A stretch of 64,000 nucleotides of DNA from Sinomonas atrocyanea (GTDB lineage: Bacteria > Actinomycetota > Actinomycetes > Actinomycetales > Micrococcaceae), in NCBI RefSeq assembly GCF_001577305.1, contig NZ_CP014518.1, forward strand, positions 2,542,001 through 2,606,000. Reading direction: 5' to 3'. Position 1 is the stretch's first letter; the number at the start of each line of letters is the position of its first letter. Shown in pieces: positions 16,023 to 23,819 of this stretch. The translations under genes and the position numbers were made by a program. The notes under the pieces were generated by a model that was not told the origin of the DNA, did no database searches, and saw nothing but the letters and a program-made list of their open reading frames with translations.

Positions 16023-16078
16023 AGGTGACCTCCAGAAGGTGACTCCCAGGAGGTGACCTCCAGAAGGTGAGTTCCAGA
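16023..16078. repeat. Four tandem copies of a 14-bp unit
   Basis: AGGTGACCTCCAGA, AGGTGACTCCCAGG, AGGTGACCTCCAGA, AGGTGAGTTCCAGA run without a gap. Copies 1 and 3 are identical; 2 and 4 differ at three positions each. The array lies between the palindrome at 15944 and the stop of gnd. Confidence 0.9.
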
Positions 16079-16097
16079 TGCGGCCCCGGGCGTCCCG

Positions 16098-17537
16098 TCA
16101 GTGCGTGTCGACGGCCGAGATCTCGGAGCGGTCCTCGCCCCAGAGCGTGTGGAAGGTGCCCTCGGTGTCGACGCGGCGGTACGTGTGCGCCCCGAAGAGG
16201 TCGCGCTGGCCCTGGATCACGGCGGCGGGGAGCCGCTCGGCCCGCAGGGCGTCGTAGTAGGCCAGCGAGGACGAGAACACCGGCACCGGGATGCCGAGCT
16301 GGACGGCCGTGGCCACGACGCGGCGCCAGGCCGGGACGGCCTTCCCCACGGACTCGACGAAGGCCGGGGCGAACAGGAGGTTCGCCGGAGCCTGATCGCC
16401 CTTGTAGGCCTCCATGATGACCTTGAGCAGGTCGGCGCGGATGATGCACCCGGCGCGCCACAGCGACGCGATCTCGTCGAGCTTGAGGTCCCAGCCGTAC
16501 TCCTTGGCGGCGCTGGTGAGCATGTCGAGCCCCTGCGCATAGGAGACGAGCTTGGAGGCGTAGAGGGCCTGGCGCACGTCCTCGACGAAGTCCTCCGGCA
16601 GGGCCACCTCGGCCTCGTGGCCGGCGAGGGTCCTCTGGGCGATCTCCCTCTGGGCCGCCTGCGAGGAGATCCCGCGGGCGAACACGGACTCGGCGATGCC
16701 GGACACGGGGGAACCGAGGTCGAGGGCGGACTGGACGGTCCAGCGGCCCGTCCCCTTCTGGCCGGCGGCGTCCACGACGACGTCGACGAACGGCTTGCCG
16801 GTCTTGGCGTCGACGTGCCCGAGCACCTGCGCCGTGATCTCGATGAGGAAGGAGGACAGGTCGCCCTTGTTCCACTCCTCGAAGATGGCCGCCTGCTCGG
16901 CGGGCTCGATCCCGGCGGCGCCGCGGAGGAGGCTGTACGCCTCGCCGATGACCTGCATGTCGGCGTACTCGATGCCGTTGTGCACCATCTTCACGAAGTG
17001 GCCCGCGCCGTCGGTGCCGATCCACGCGCAGCAGGGGGCGCCGTCGTCGGCCTTCGCGGAGATCTTCTCGAGGAGGGGGCCGAGCGCGTCGTAGGACTCC
17101 TTGGAGCCGCCGGGCATGATGGACGGCCCGTTGAGGGCGCCCTCCTCGCCGCCGGAGACGCCGACGCCCACGAAGTGGAGCCCCTTCTCGGCGAGGGCGG
17201 CCTCCCGGCGCCTCGTGTCCTGGTAGTGCGAGTTGCCGCCGTCGATGACGATGTCGCCCTCTTCGAGGAGCGGGACGAGCTGGTCGACGACCGCGTCCAC
17301 GGGCGCGCCGGCCTTGACCATGATGAGCACCCGACGGGGCTTCTCGAGGGCGTCCACGAGTTCCTGGAGCGTCTCGGTGCGCACGAACTCGCCCTCGTCG
17401 CCGTGCTTGGCCAGGAGGGTGTCCGTCTTCTCGACCGACCGGTTGTGCAGCGCGACGGTGAAGCCGTTGCGGGCAAGGTTGCGGGCGAGGTTCGCGCCCA
17501 TCACCGCAAGGCCGGTGACGCCGATCTGTGCAGACAT
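16098..17537 (-). CDS. gnd: 6-phosphogluconate dehydrogenase, decarboxylating
   Basis: 479 residues; oxidises 6-phosphogluconate to ribulose-5-phosphate and CO2 with NADP+, the third step of the oxidative pentose phosphate pathway. The Rossmann motif GLAVMGANLARN starts at residue 9; IDGGNSHYQDT, GVGVSGGEEGALNGPSIMPGG and KMVHNGIEYADMQ mark substrate and catalytic regions; length is that of the classical dimer. The ATG at 17537 is preceded by GGAGAG. A 20-bp LacI-type operator lies 97 bases upstream, over a likely -35 region. The oxidative-branch partner zwf is at 44673, not linked. Confidence 0.95.
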   Translation of the reverse strand: MSAQIGVTGLAVMGANLARNLARNGFTVALHNRSVEKTDTLLAKHGDEGEFVRTETLQELVDALEKPRRVLIMVKAGAPVDAVVDQLVPLLEEGDIVIDGGNSHYQDTRRREAALAEKGLHFVGVGVSGGEEGALNGPSIMPGGSKESYDALGPLLEKISAKADDGAPCCAWIGTDGAGHFVKMVHNGIEYADMQVIGEAYSLLRGAAGIEPAEQAAIFEEWNKGDLSSFLIEITAQVLGHVDAKTGKPFVDVVVDAAGQKGTGRWTVQSALDLGSPVSGIAESVFARGISSQAAQREIAQRTLAGHEAEVALPEDFVEDVRQALYASKLVSYAQGLDMLTSAAKEYGWDLKLDEIASLWRAGCIIRADLLKVIMEAYKGDQAPANLLFAPAFVESVGKAVPAWRRVVATAVQLGIPVPVFSSSLAYYDALRAERLPAAVIQGQRDLFGAHTYRRVDTEGTFHTLWGEDRSEISAVDTH

Positions 17538-17610
17538 GTACTCTCCGTCTCTTCGGGGGATCTCAAGCACCAAGGCTAGTTGAGGCACGGAACCCTGGCC
17601 TCCGTTTGAC

Positions 17611-17616
17611 ATCGTA
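17611..17616 (-). promoter_or_regulatory. Candidate -10 box TACGAT of gnd
   Basis: TACGAT on the minus strand, 74 bases before the gnd start. A TTGCCA candidate -35 (17641-17636) lies 19 bases further upstream, inside the palindrome at 17634-17653. The spacing is longer than ideal, and a second TAGCCT nearer the gene is also possible. Confidence 0.4.
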
Positions 17617-17633
17617 TTTCGGCGCGCCTCACT

Positions 17634-17653
17634 TTTGGCAATCGATTGCCAAA
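17634..17653. promoter_or_regulatory. LacI-family-type operator, 20-bp perfect palindrome
   Basis: TTTGGCAATCGATTGCCAAA is perfectly self-complementary, AT-rich against its surroundings and has the central CG step typical of LacI/GalR-family sites. It overlaps the candidate gnd -35 region, as expected of a repressor site. A sugar- or gluconate-responsive LacI-type regulator is the natural guess; none is encoded in the window. Confidence 0.6.
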
Positions 17654-17728
17654 GATGCCATCACGCAGGCTGCGGGCCAGCGGCACGCGGGGTCTCCGGC
17701 CGCTCTCCGCGACATACTGCTCATCTGT

Positions 17729-17757
17729 TTTGAAATGGGCGGCGTTTCGCCTTATAT
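17729..17757 (+). promoter_or_regulatory. Near-consensus promoter TTGAAA-N17-TATATT facing right
   Basis: TTGAAA at 17729-17734 and TATATT at 17752-17757 with exactly 17 bases between. It is the best sigma-70-type match in the window, in an unusually AT-rich patch, and no protein gene starts downstream on this strand. Confidence 0.6.
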
Positions 17758-17763
17758 TCATCT

Positions 17764-17820
17764 GCAGAGCCTCCCGTCGCGGCAACCCCCCCAATGGCCG
17801 CGGCGGGAGGCTCGTTCCAT
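17764..17820 (+). ncRNA. Candidate small RNA with a C7-loop hairpin
   Basis: Starting about where the TATATT promoter would initiate, arms 17767-17783 and 17797-17813 form a 17-pair stem (one G-U) that presents AACCCCCCCAATG as the loop. C-run loops are the hallmark of actinobacterial 6C RNA, but that family has two such hairpins and I find one, so I do not assign it. In the opposite sense the same structure could terminate tRNA-Val. A further hairpin at about 17916-17936 could mark a 3' end. Confidence 0.4.
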
Positions 17821-17942
17821 GCTCGGTCACCTCCGGGCAGACGCGGGAATCCGCCGGGCACACGGTGGCAGCACGATCACGATCGCGGCGCGAAGCCGGC
17901 AGCGGGAGCCGGAGGGCACGGCGGCGTGCGCCGTGCGAACGG

Positions 17943-18015
17943 TGGGTCCTACCGGGATCGAACCGATGACATCCACGGTGTAAGCGTGGCGCTCTACCAG
18001 CTGAGCTAAAGACCC
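17943..18015 (-). tRNA. tRNA-Val (anticodon TAC)
   Basis: 73 nt. Acceptor GGGTCTT (18015-18009) pairs with AGGACCC, with a G-U; D-arm AGCTCAGCTGGTAGAGC; anticodon loop CTTACAC carries TAC (reads GUA and other valine codons); T-arm GGTTCGATCC. CCA is not encoded. A -10-like TAGTGT lies ~35 bases upstream. Confidence 0.95.
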
Positions 18016-18094
18016 TCGAGGCCGGCCGCAGAGGCGGTCCGACGGGGTTCAACACTACCGCAGACCCCGGGTGGCCGCTAACAGCGCGGCCGCC

Positions 18095-18586
18095 CTAGGC
18101 GACGGGGGTCCCGGTGATCTGGGCGAGGGCCCGGCGGTACTCGGCGATGTCGCGGGCCTGCCCCCGGGGATTGACGACGCGGTAGCGCACCACACCTTCG
18201 GCATCGAGGATGAAGGTGCCGCGCAGGGCCATGCCGTCCCGGTCGTCGAAGACGCCGTAGCGCTGCGCCACCTCGCCGTGCGGCCAGAAGTCGGCCAGGA
18301 GCGAGAACTCGTAGCCCTCGGACGCCGCGTAGGCCCGCTGGGCGAACTTGCTGTCCACCGAGATCGCGAGGACCTCGCAGTCAACCTTGGCGAAGGCGTC
18401 CCAGCCGTCCCGCACCTCGCAGAGCTCGCCCGTGCAGATCCCCGAGAACGCAAAGGGGAAGAAGATCACTACGACGGGCCTGCCGCGGAACGACGAGAGC
18501 CGCACGGGCTCGCCGTACTGGTTGGGCAGCTCGAAATCGGGGGCAGTCTCCCCCACCGCGGGCGCGGCGCCCGCCGCGGCGCTCAC
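18095..18586 (-). CDS. Peroxiredoxin, AhpE/BCP-type
   Basis: 163 residues of the thioredoxin-fold peroxiredoxins. The catalytic motif is PFAFSGICTGELC (PxxxTxxC region, peroxidatic Cys around residue 51), close to mycobacterial AhpE, a one-Cys enzyme reducing peroxides and peroxynitrite. Here a second cysteine follows five residues later, where AhpE has none, so resolution may differ. The GTG start overlaps the TGA of the DUF3052 gene (GTGA), implying coupled translation. The trio peroxiredoxin-DUF3052-aceE is a conserved actinobacterial neighbourhood. Confidence 0.9.
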   Translation of the reverse strand: MSAAAGAAPAVGETAPDFELPNQYGEPVRLSSFRGRPVVVIFFPFAFSGICTGELCEVRDGWDAFAKVDCEVLAISVDSKFAQRAYAASEGYEFSLLADFWPHGEVAQRYGVFDDRDGMALRGTFILDAEGVVRYRVVNPRGQARDIAEYRRALAQITGTPVA

Positions 18587-18999
18587 TGCTTCTTCCGCAC
18601 GAGGCGCGTCGCGCTCCAGTCCTTCGAGACCCCCACCGAGGAGGTGGAGTGAAGGCCCGCCGTCGGGGCCGACTCCTGGACCTCGACCGGGCGCACGTGC
18701 CCGTCACGGCCCTGCTTGGGCGTCAGGAGCCAGACGACGCCCGCCTCGTTGAGGGTGGTCTGCGCGTCCATGAGCATGTCGACGAGGTCGCCGTCGCCCT
18801 CGCGCCACCACACGATCACACCGTCGACGACGTCGTGGTCCTCCTCGTCGAGGAGGTCGGAGCCGACCTGCTCCTCGATCGCCTCGCGCAGACCGAAGTC
18901 CACGTCCTCGTCGTAGCCGAACTCCTGGATCAGGTCACCGTCCTTGAAACCCAATCGCGCCGCCACATTGCTGCCCGCGGCGGTGTCGGTCTCGCCCAC
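18583..18999 (-). CDS. DUF3052 family protein
   Basis: 138 residues, acidic. The core reads VAARLGFKDGDLIQEFGYDEDVD, then DVVDGVIVWWREGDGDLVD and AGVVWLLTPKQGRDGHV (quoted in parts), the recognisable DUF3052 pattern; function unknown. GTG 18999 has GAGGAGG eight bases upstream, so the longer ATG reading frame is not used. Its stop overlaps the peroxiredoxin start. It diverges from aceE across a 508-base gap. A link between E1/pyruvate metabolism and this pair is suggested only by conserved position. Confidence 0.88.
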   Translation of the reverse strand: MGETDTAAGSNVAARLGFKDGDLIQEFGYDEDVDFGLREAIEEQVGSDLLDEEDHDVVDGVIVWWREGDGDLVDMLMDAQTTLNEAGVVWLLTPKQGRDGHVRPVEVQESAPTAGLHSTSSVGVSKDWSATRLVRKKQ

Positions 19000-19507
19000 G
19001 TCGTCTCCTCCTCGTCTCTGCTGTGCCCTGAGGCACTGTCCCGGCAGGCCGCGAGTGCCGCATCCGCCGGATGCGGCGCAGCACACAGCCTGCCGTAGCT
19101 ATAAGCCAACTACGTTTGGCCCGCAGCTTCAAGCACGTGCCGCGTGGAGGCGCGCCCCGCCGGGCTCCGTTGCCGCCGTTCAGCGCGGTATTCTCCTCCG
19201 ATCGCCCTCGCGCGGCCCCCGCGGGAGGAGCGCCCCGGGGCCCTCGCCCCGGTGGAGAGGCGCCGCCGCCGTTGGCCGGGGCACCACGCTGGCGGCGCGA
19301 ACATGACCGGGTACCGCCGCCTCCGGCTAACAGTCCCTTCCCGCGCGCGGCTAGAGTGGCATCTGAGTGCCCGGCGCCCGGCAGACCCCTCCGGCCGCGC
19401 GGCGCTCAGAGTACCAACGGCCCTGCACGCACAGGGCACCGCGACGAGACTGCCCGCATCCGGCTGCCACCAGCTCCGGCCCTACGGGCTCGAAGAGAGG
19501 TTTGGAC
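19000..19507. promoter_or_regulatory. 508-base divergent promoter region, DUF3052/aceE
   Basis: No credible gene. It holds a minus-strand TATAGC (19103-19098), probably for DUF3052-peroxiredoxin, and a plus-strand TAGAGT (19352-19357), the best -10 for aceE, implying a ~145-base leader. Between them are GC-rich inverted repeats around 19215-19290. I see no clear operator. Confidence 0.4.
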
Positions 19508-22249
19508 GTGTCTGTAGGAGAGGAAACCTCGCACATCCTCAGCGGCCTGACGAATCAGCTGCCGGACCGCGATCCCGAAGAGACCGCCGAATGGGTTGAG
19601 TCCCTCGACTCCCTGATCGAGGAACACGGCACCGAGCGCGCGCAGTACATCATGCGCAGCCTCCTGCAGCGGGCCGGTTCGCGCAGTGTCGGAGTCCCGA
19701 TGGTCACCACCACGGACTTCGTGAACACCATCCCGGCCGACCAGGAGCCCGAGTACCCGGGCAACGAGGAGTTCGAGCGCCGCTACCGCGCGTACATGCG
19801 CTGGAACGCCGCGATCATGGTCCACCGGGCCCAGCGCCCCGGCATCGGCGTCGGCGGCCACATCTCCACCTACGCCGGTGCGGCCACGCTCTACGAGGTG
19901 GGCTTCAACCACTTCTTCCGCGGCAAGGACCACCCCGGCGGCGGCGACCAGGTCTTCTTCCAGGGCCACGCCTCCCCGGGCATGTACGCCCGCGCGTTTA
20001 TGGAGGGCCGCCTCACCGAGGAGGACCTCGACGGGTTCCGCCAGGAGAAGTCGAAGGAGGGCCACGCGCTCTCCTCCTATCCGCACCCGCGCATGATGCC
20101 GGAGTTCTGGGAGTTCCCCACGGTCTCCATGGGCATCGGCCCGATGAACGCGATCTACCAGGCGCAGACCAACCGCTACCTCCACAACCGCGGGATCAAG
20201 GACACCTCGGACCAGCACGTCTGGGCGTTCCTCGGCGACGGGGAGATGGACGAGCCGGAGTCCCGCGGCCTGCTCCAGCTCGCGGCGAACGAGAACCTGG
20301 ACAACCTCACGTTCGTGGTCAACTGCAACCTCCAGCGCCTCGACGGGCCGGTGCGCGGTAACGGCAAGATCATCCAGGAGCTCGAGGCGTTCTTCCGCGG
20401 CGCCGGCTGGAACGTCATCAAGGTCATCTGGGGCCGCGAGTGGGACTCCCTGCTCGCCCGCGACGACAACAACCAGCTCGTCAAGATCATGAACGAGACG
20501 CTCGACGGCGACTACCAGACGTACAAGGCGGAGTCCGGCGGATTCGTCCGGGACCACTTCTTCGGCAAGACCCCGGAGACCAAGGAGCTCGTCGCTGACT
20601 ACACGGACGAGCAGATCTGGAACCTCAAGCGCGGCGGCCACGACTACTGGAAGGTCTACGCGGCCTACAAGGCGGCCACCGAGTTCAAGGGCAAGCCGAC
20701 GGTGGTGCTCGCCATGACGGTCAAGGGCTACGGCCTGGGCCCGCACTTCGAGGGCCGCAACGCGACCCACCAGATGAAGAAGATGACGCTGGGCGACCTC
20801 AAGGACTTCCGCGACCACCTGCGCATCCCGATCACCGACGAGCAGCTCGAGGCCAACCCCTACGAGCCCCCGTACTACCACCCCGGGCAGGACTCGCCCG
20901 AGATCCAGTACATGATGGAGCGGCGCAAGGCGCTCGGCGGCTTCCTGCCCGAGCGGCGCGACCCCCATGAGGGCATCGCGCTGCCGGCCGAGAAGTCGTT
21001 CGAGGTCGCCAAGCGCGGCTCGGGCAAGCAGCAGGCCGCCACGACCATGGCGTTCGTGCGCCTGCTCAAGGACCTCATGCGGGACAAGGAGTTCGGCAAG
21101 CGGATCGTGCCGATCGTCCCGGACGAGGCGCGCACGTTCGGCATGGACGCGTTCTTCCCCACGGCGAAGATCTACAACCCCAAGGGCCAGAACTACCTCT
21201 CGGTGGACCGCGACCTCGTCCTGGCCTACAAGGAGGCGCCCGAGGGCCAGATCCTGCACGCCGGGATCAACGAGGCCGGCTCGATCGCGGCCTTCACCGC
21301 CGCGGGCACGTCCTACGCGACGCACGGCGAGACGCTCGTGCCGGTCTACGTCTTCTACTCGATGTTCGGCTTCCAGCGCACCGGCGACGGGATCTGGGCT
21401 GCGGCGGACCAGATGGCGCGCGGGTTCATCATCGGCGCCACCGCGGGCCGGACCACGCTCACGGGCGAGGGGACGCAGCACGCCGACGGGCACTCGCCCC
21501 TGCTCGCCTCGACCAACCCCGCGGTCGTCACGTACGACCCCGCCTACGGGTATGAGATCGGGCACATCGTCAAGGCCGGGCTCGAGCGCATGTACGGCGG
21601 CAAGCACCCGCAGCCGAACGTCATGTACTACCTCACCGTCTACAACGAGCCGATCGTCCAGCCGGCCGAGCCCGACGAGCTCGACGTCGAAGGCCTGCTC
21701 AAGGGCATCTACCTGCTGGCCCCGGCCAAGATCGACGGGCCGCGCACGCAGCTGCTGGCCTCGGGCGTCTCCGTGCCGTGGGCCCTCGAGGCCCAGAAGA
21801 TCCTCGCCGACGAGTGGGGCGTCTCGGCCGACGTGTGGAGCGTGACCTCCTGGAGCGAGCTGCGCCGCGACGGCCTCGCCGCCGAGGAGGAGGCCTTCCT
21901 CCACCCGGAGAAGGAGGCTCGCGTGCCGTTCGTCACGCAGCAGCTCGCCGGGGCGACCGGCCCGATCGTGGCCGTCACGGACTACATGAAGGCCGTGCCG
22001 GACCAGATCCGCCAGTTCCTCCCGAACGAGTTCGCGACCCTCGGCGCCGATGACTTCGGCTTCGCCGACACGCGCGCCGCCGCACGGCGGTACTTCCACA
22101 TCGACGCGCACTCCGTGGTGGTGCGGGCGCTGCAGATGCTCGCCCGCCGCGGCGAGGTCGACGCCGACGCGCCCCGCCAGGCCTTCGAGCGGTACCGCCT
22201 CCTCGATGTGAACGCCGGCACCACCGGCAACGCGGGCGGCGAGAGCTAG
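19508..22249 (+). CDS. aceE: Pyruvate dehydrogenase E1 component (homodimeric AceE type)
   Basis: 913 residues; thiamine-diphosphate-dependent decarboxylation of pyruvate and acetyl transfer to E2 lipoyl groups. Conserved: HISTYAGAATLYEVGFNHFF with substrate-channel histidine, the ThDP/Mg motif beginning GDGEMDEPESRG and ending NLQRLDG, and the transketolase-like domain with DEARTFGMD and INEAGSIAAF. GTG 19508 has GAGAGG nine bases upstream and follows the in-frame noise of the long leader. No E2/E3 genes are nearby, which is usual for actinobacteria, where AceE joins a mixed PDH-ODH complex. A strong terminator follows. Confidence 0.96.
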   Translation: MSVGEETSHILSGLTNQLPDRDPEETAEWVESLDSLIEEHGTERAQYIMRSLLQRAGSRSVGVPMVTTTDFVNTIPADQEPEYPGNEEFERRYRAYMRWNAAIMVHRAQRPGIGVGGHISTYAGAATLYEVGFNHFFRGKDHPGGGDQVFFQGHASPGMYARAFMEGRLTEEDLDGFRQEKSKEGHALSSYPHPRMMPEFWEFPTVSMGIGPMNAIYQAQTNRYLHNRGIKDTSDQHVWAFLGDGEMDEPESRGLLQLAANENLDNLTFVVNCNLQRLDGPVRGNGKIIQELEAFFRGAGWNVIKVIWGREWDSLLARDDNNQLVKIMNETLDGDYQTYKAESGGFVRDHFFGKTPETKELVADYTDEQIWNLKRGGHDYWKVYAAYKAATEFKGKPTVVLAMTVKGYGLGPHFEGRNATHQMKKMTLGDLKDFRDHLRIPITDEQLEANPYEPPYYHPGQDSPEIQYMMERRKALGGFLPERRDPHEGIALPAEKSFEVAKRGSGKQQAATTMAFVRLLKDLMRDKEFGKRIVPIVPDEARTFGMDAFFPTAKIYNPKGQNYLSVDRDLVLAYKEAPEGQILHAGINEAGSIAAFTAAGTSYATHGETLVPVYVFYSMFGFQRTGDGIWAAADQMARGFIIGATAGRTTLTGEGTQHADGHSPLLASTNPAVVTYDPAYGYEIGHIVKAGLERMYGGKHPQPNVMYYLTVYNEPIVQPAEPDELDVEGLLKGIYLLAPAKIDGPRTQLLASGVSVPWALEAQKILADEWGVSADVWSVTSWSELRRDGLAAEEEAFLHPEKEARVPFVTQQLAGATGPIVAVTDYMKAVPDQIRQFLPNEFATLGADDFGFADTRAAARRYFHIDAHSVVVRALQMLARRGEVDADAPRQAFERYRLLDVNAGTTGNAGGES

Positions 22250-22296
22250 CCCGCGGCGCTCGCGGCGCACATCGGCCGCCTGCAGGCGACCATCCG

Positions 22297-22337
22297 ACGA
22301 CGGCGGCCCTCCCCACTCCGGGGAGGGCCGCCGTCGT
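22297..22337 (+). terminator. Terminator hairpin after aceE
   Basis: Eighteen-base perfect arms (22297-22314, 22320-22337) around a five-base loop, 48 bases after the aceE stop. Confidence 0.82.
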
Positions 22338-22452
22338 GCGTAGCGGAGGGCGCCCCGGAACCGTGCGGCCGCCCGAGTCCGCAGCCGCGTGTGGCATGGC
22401 ACACCGGCGCTTGTAGCCTTCACACAAAACTGGTTCCCACCTGAGCGCTCGC

Positions 22453-22458
22453 TATGCT
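22453..22458 (+). promoter_or_regulatory. -10 box TATGCT, six bases before fasR start
   Basis: TATGCT-CTTCCC-ATG: a consensus -10 box followed after six bases by the start codon, with no ribosome-binding site. Typical leaderless arrangement. Confidence 0.6.
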
Positions 22459-22464
22459 CTTCCC

Positions 22465-23703
22465 ATGGCCCAGCCGCAGCATTCCCCCGCAACCCCGCCG
22501 AACGGGAAGCTGACCATCTCGCCGGCGAAGGCCGAGACGGTCAAGAAGCTGCGGGCCAACGTCGGGCAGCTCTCCACGAGCACCATGCGGGAGCTCGAGC
22601 GGTCCCTGCCGTGGTACTCCCGGCTGAGCGCGGACGAGCGCTCCGCCCTCGGGCTCGTGGCCCAGAACGGGATCGCGGCGTTCGTCACCTGGTACGAGCG
22701 TCCCACCCTGCCCACCTGGATCCTCTCCGACGTATTCGGCACCGCCCCGACGGAGCTCACGCGCTCCATCAGCCTGCAGAAGGCGCTCCAGCTGATCCGC
22801 ATCGTGGTCGAGACCGTCGAGGACCAGGTGCCGCACCTCGCCCCCGAAGAGGACCAGCCGGCGCTGCGGGAGGCCGTGCTGCGCTACTCCCGCGAGGTGG
22901 CCTTCGCCGCGGCGGACGTCTACGCGCGCGCCGCCGAGACCCGGGGATCGTGGGACACCCGCCTCGAAGCCCTCATCGTCGATGCGATCCTGCGCGGGGA
23001 GAACACGGACGCCCTGAGGTCCCGCATCGCGGCGCTCGGATGGAAGGCCCAGGAGCGCTTCACGGTCATGGTGGGCTCCTCCCCGCTCGAGCCCAGCCCG
23101 ACCTATGTGGGCGAGCTGCGGCGGATCGCGGGCCGGCACGCCCAGGACGCCCTGGTCGGCATCCAGGGCGACCGCCTGATCCTCATCCTCGGCGGCCTGC
23201 AGGAGCCGGCGACGGCCATGGCGCGCCTGGCCGAGCTCTTCGCCCCCGGCCCGGTGGTGTACGGGCCGGAGGCCGCGACCCTGACCGAGGCGAGCACCTC
23301 CGCCCAGGCGGCCTTCGCGGGCCTGTCCGCCGCCCGGGCCTGGCCCAACGCCCCGCGCCCCGTCGCGGCGGACGACCTGCTTCCGGAGCGGGTGGCGGCC
23401 GGCGACGACGCCGCCCGCCGCGCCCTCGTCCAGAAGATCTACCGCCCCCTGGTGGCAGCCTCCAATGGGCTGGTCGAGACCCTTAGTGCCTACTTCGAAC
23501 TGGGCCACTCGCTCGAGGCGACGGCGCGGGAGCTGTTCGTCCACGCCAACACCGTCCGCTACCGGCTGCGCCGCGTCTGCGACGTCACCGGGTGGGACCC
23601 GCTCCTGCCCCGCGAGGCGTTCGTCCTGCAGACCGCGCTCGTCGTGGGACGTCTCGCCGCGGCCCCGAAACCGCCCCCCGAACGGCATCCGCAGCGGTCC
23701 TGA
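22465..23703 (+). CDS. fasR: PucR-type transcriptional regulator, FasR-like activator of fatty acid synthesis
   Basis: 412 residues. The C-terminus carries the PucR helix-turn-helix, LSAYFELGHSLEATARELF followed by HANTVRYRLRRV (about residues 345-375); the middle resembles the GGDEF-like PucR domain. In Streptomyces the equivalent gene in the same position next to fabD encodes FasR, the activator of the fabD-fabH-acpP-fabF operon. Position and domain order support that role here. Leaderless start. The stop is 47 bases upstream of the fabD region's promoter-associated sequence; separate transcription of fabD is likely. Confidence 0.85.
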   Translation: MAQPQHSPATPPNGKLTISPAKAETVKKLRANVGQLSTSTMRELERSLPWYSRLSADERSALGLVAQNGIAAFVTWYERPTLPTWILSDVFGTAPTELTRSISLQKALQLIRIVVETVEDQVPHLAPEEDQPALREAVLRYSREVAFAAADVYARAAETRGSWDTRLEALIVDAILRGENTDALRSRIAALGWKAQERFTVMVGSSPLEPSPTYVGELRRIAGRHAQDALVGIQGDRLILILGGLQEPATAMARLAELFAPGPVVYGPEAATLTEASTSAQAAFAGLSAARAWPNAPRPVAADDLLPERVAAGDDAARRALVQKIYRPLVAASNGLVETLSAYFELGHSLEATARELFVHANTVRYRLRRVCDVTGWDPLLPREAFVLQTALVVGRLAAAPKPPPERHPQRS

Positions 23704-23730
23704 GTCGGGGTTGCCGCCGCGAGCACGTTG

Positions 23731-23736
23731 TAGACT
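23731..23736 (+). promoter_or_regulatory. -10 box TAGACT of the fab operon
   Basis: TAGACT in the gap between fasR and fabD implies an mRNA start near 23743 and a ~70-base leader that contains GGAGGAG and an 18-codon reading frame. The bound activator would be expected just upstream (23700-23730). Confidence 0.6.
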
Positions 23737-23762
23737 TCCCACAAACCGCATGGAGGAGCTTC

Positions 23763-23819
23763 GTGCGCGCTCTCCCCACTCAGAGCACCCCCGATTTGGA
23801 AAGCTTGGTGACGTGCTAG
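23763..23819 (+). CDS. Possible 18-codon leader ORF overlapping the fabD start
   Basis: GTG at 23763 stands four bases after GGAGGAG (23752-23758), the strongest Shine-Dalgarno sequence here. The frame encodes MRALPTQSTPDLESLVTC and stops with TAG at 23817-23819, just inside fabD (GTG at 23813). Reading through it would deliver ribosomes to the fabD start, which has a weaker site of its own. Alternatively GGAGGAG may serve a fabD start at ATG 23750. Translation is unproven. Confidence 0.35.
   Translation: MRALPTQSTPDLESLVTC

Noticed and set aside
16023..16078. CRISPR array
   Set aside because: The units are gapless 14-bp tandem copies without spacers, and there are no cas genes.
17764..17940. 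Assignment of the C7-loop hairpin as a genuine 6C RNA
   Set aside because: The family needs two C-loop hairpins; I find one. Kept as a candidate RNA only.
23750..23815. ATG 23750 as the fabD start
   Set aside because: It adds 21 unconserved residues before the family-typical VLAIVCPGQGSQ and contains the Shine-Dalgarno sequence itself; GTG 23813 is preferred.
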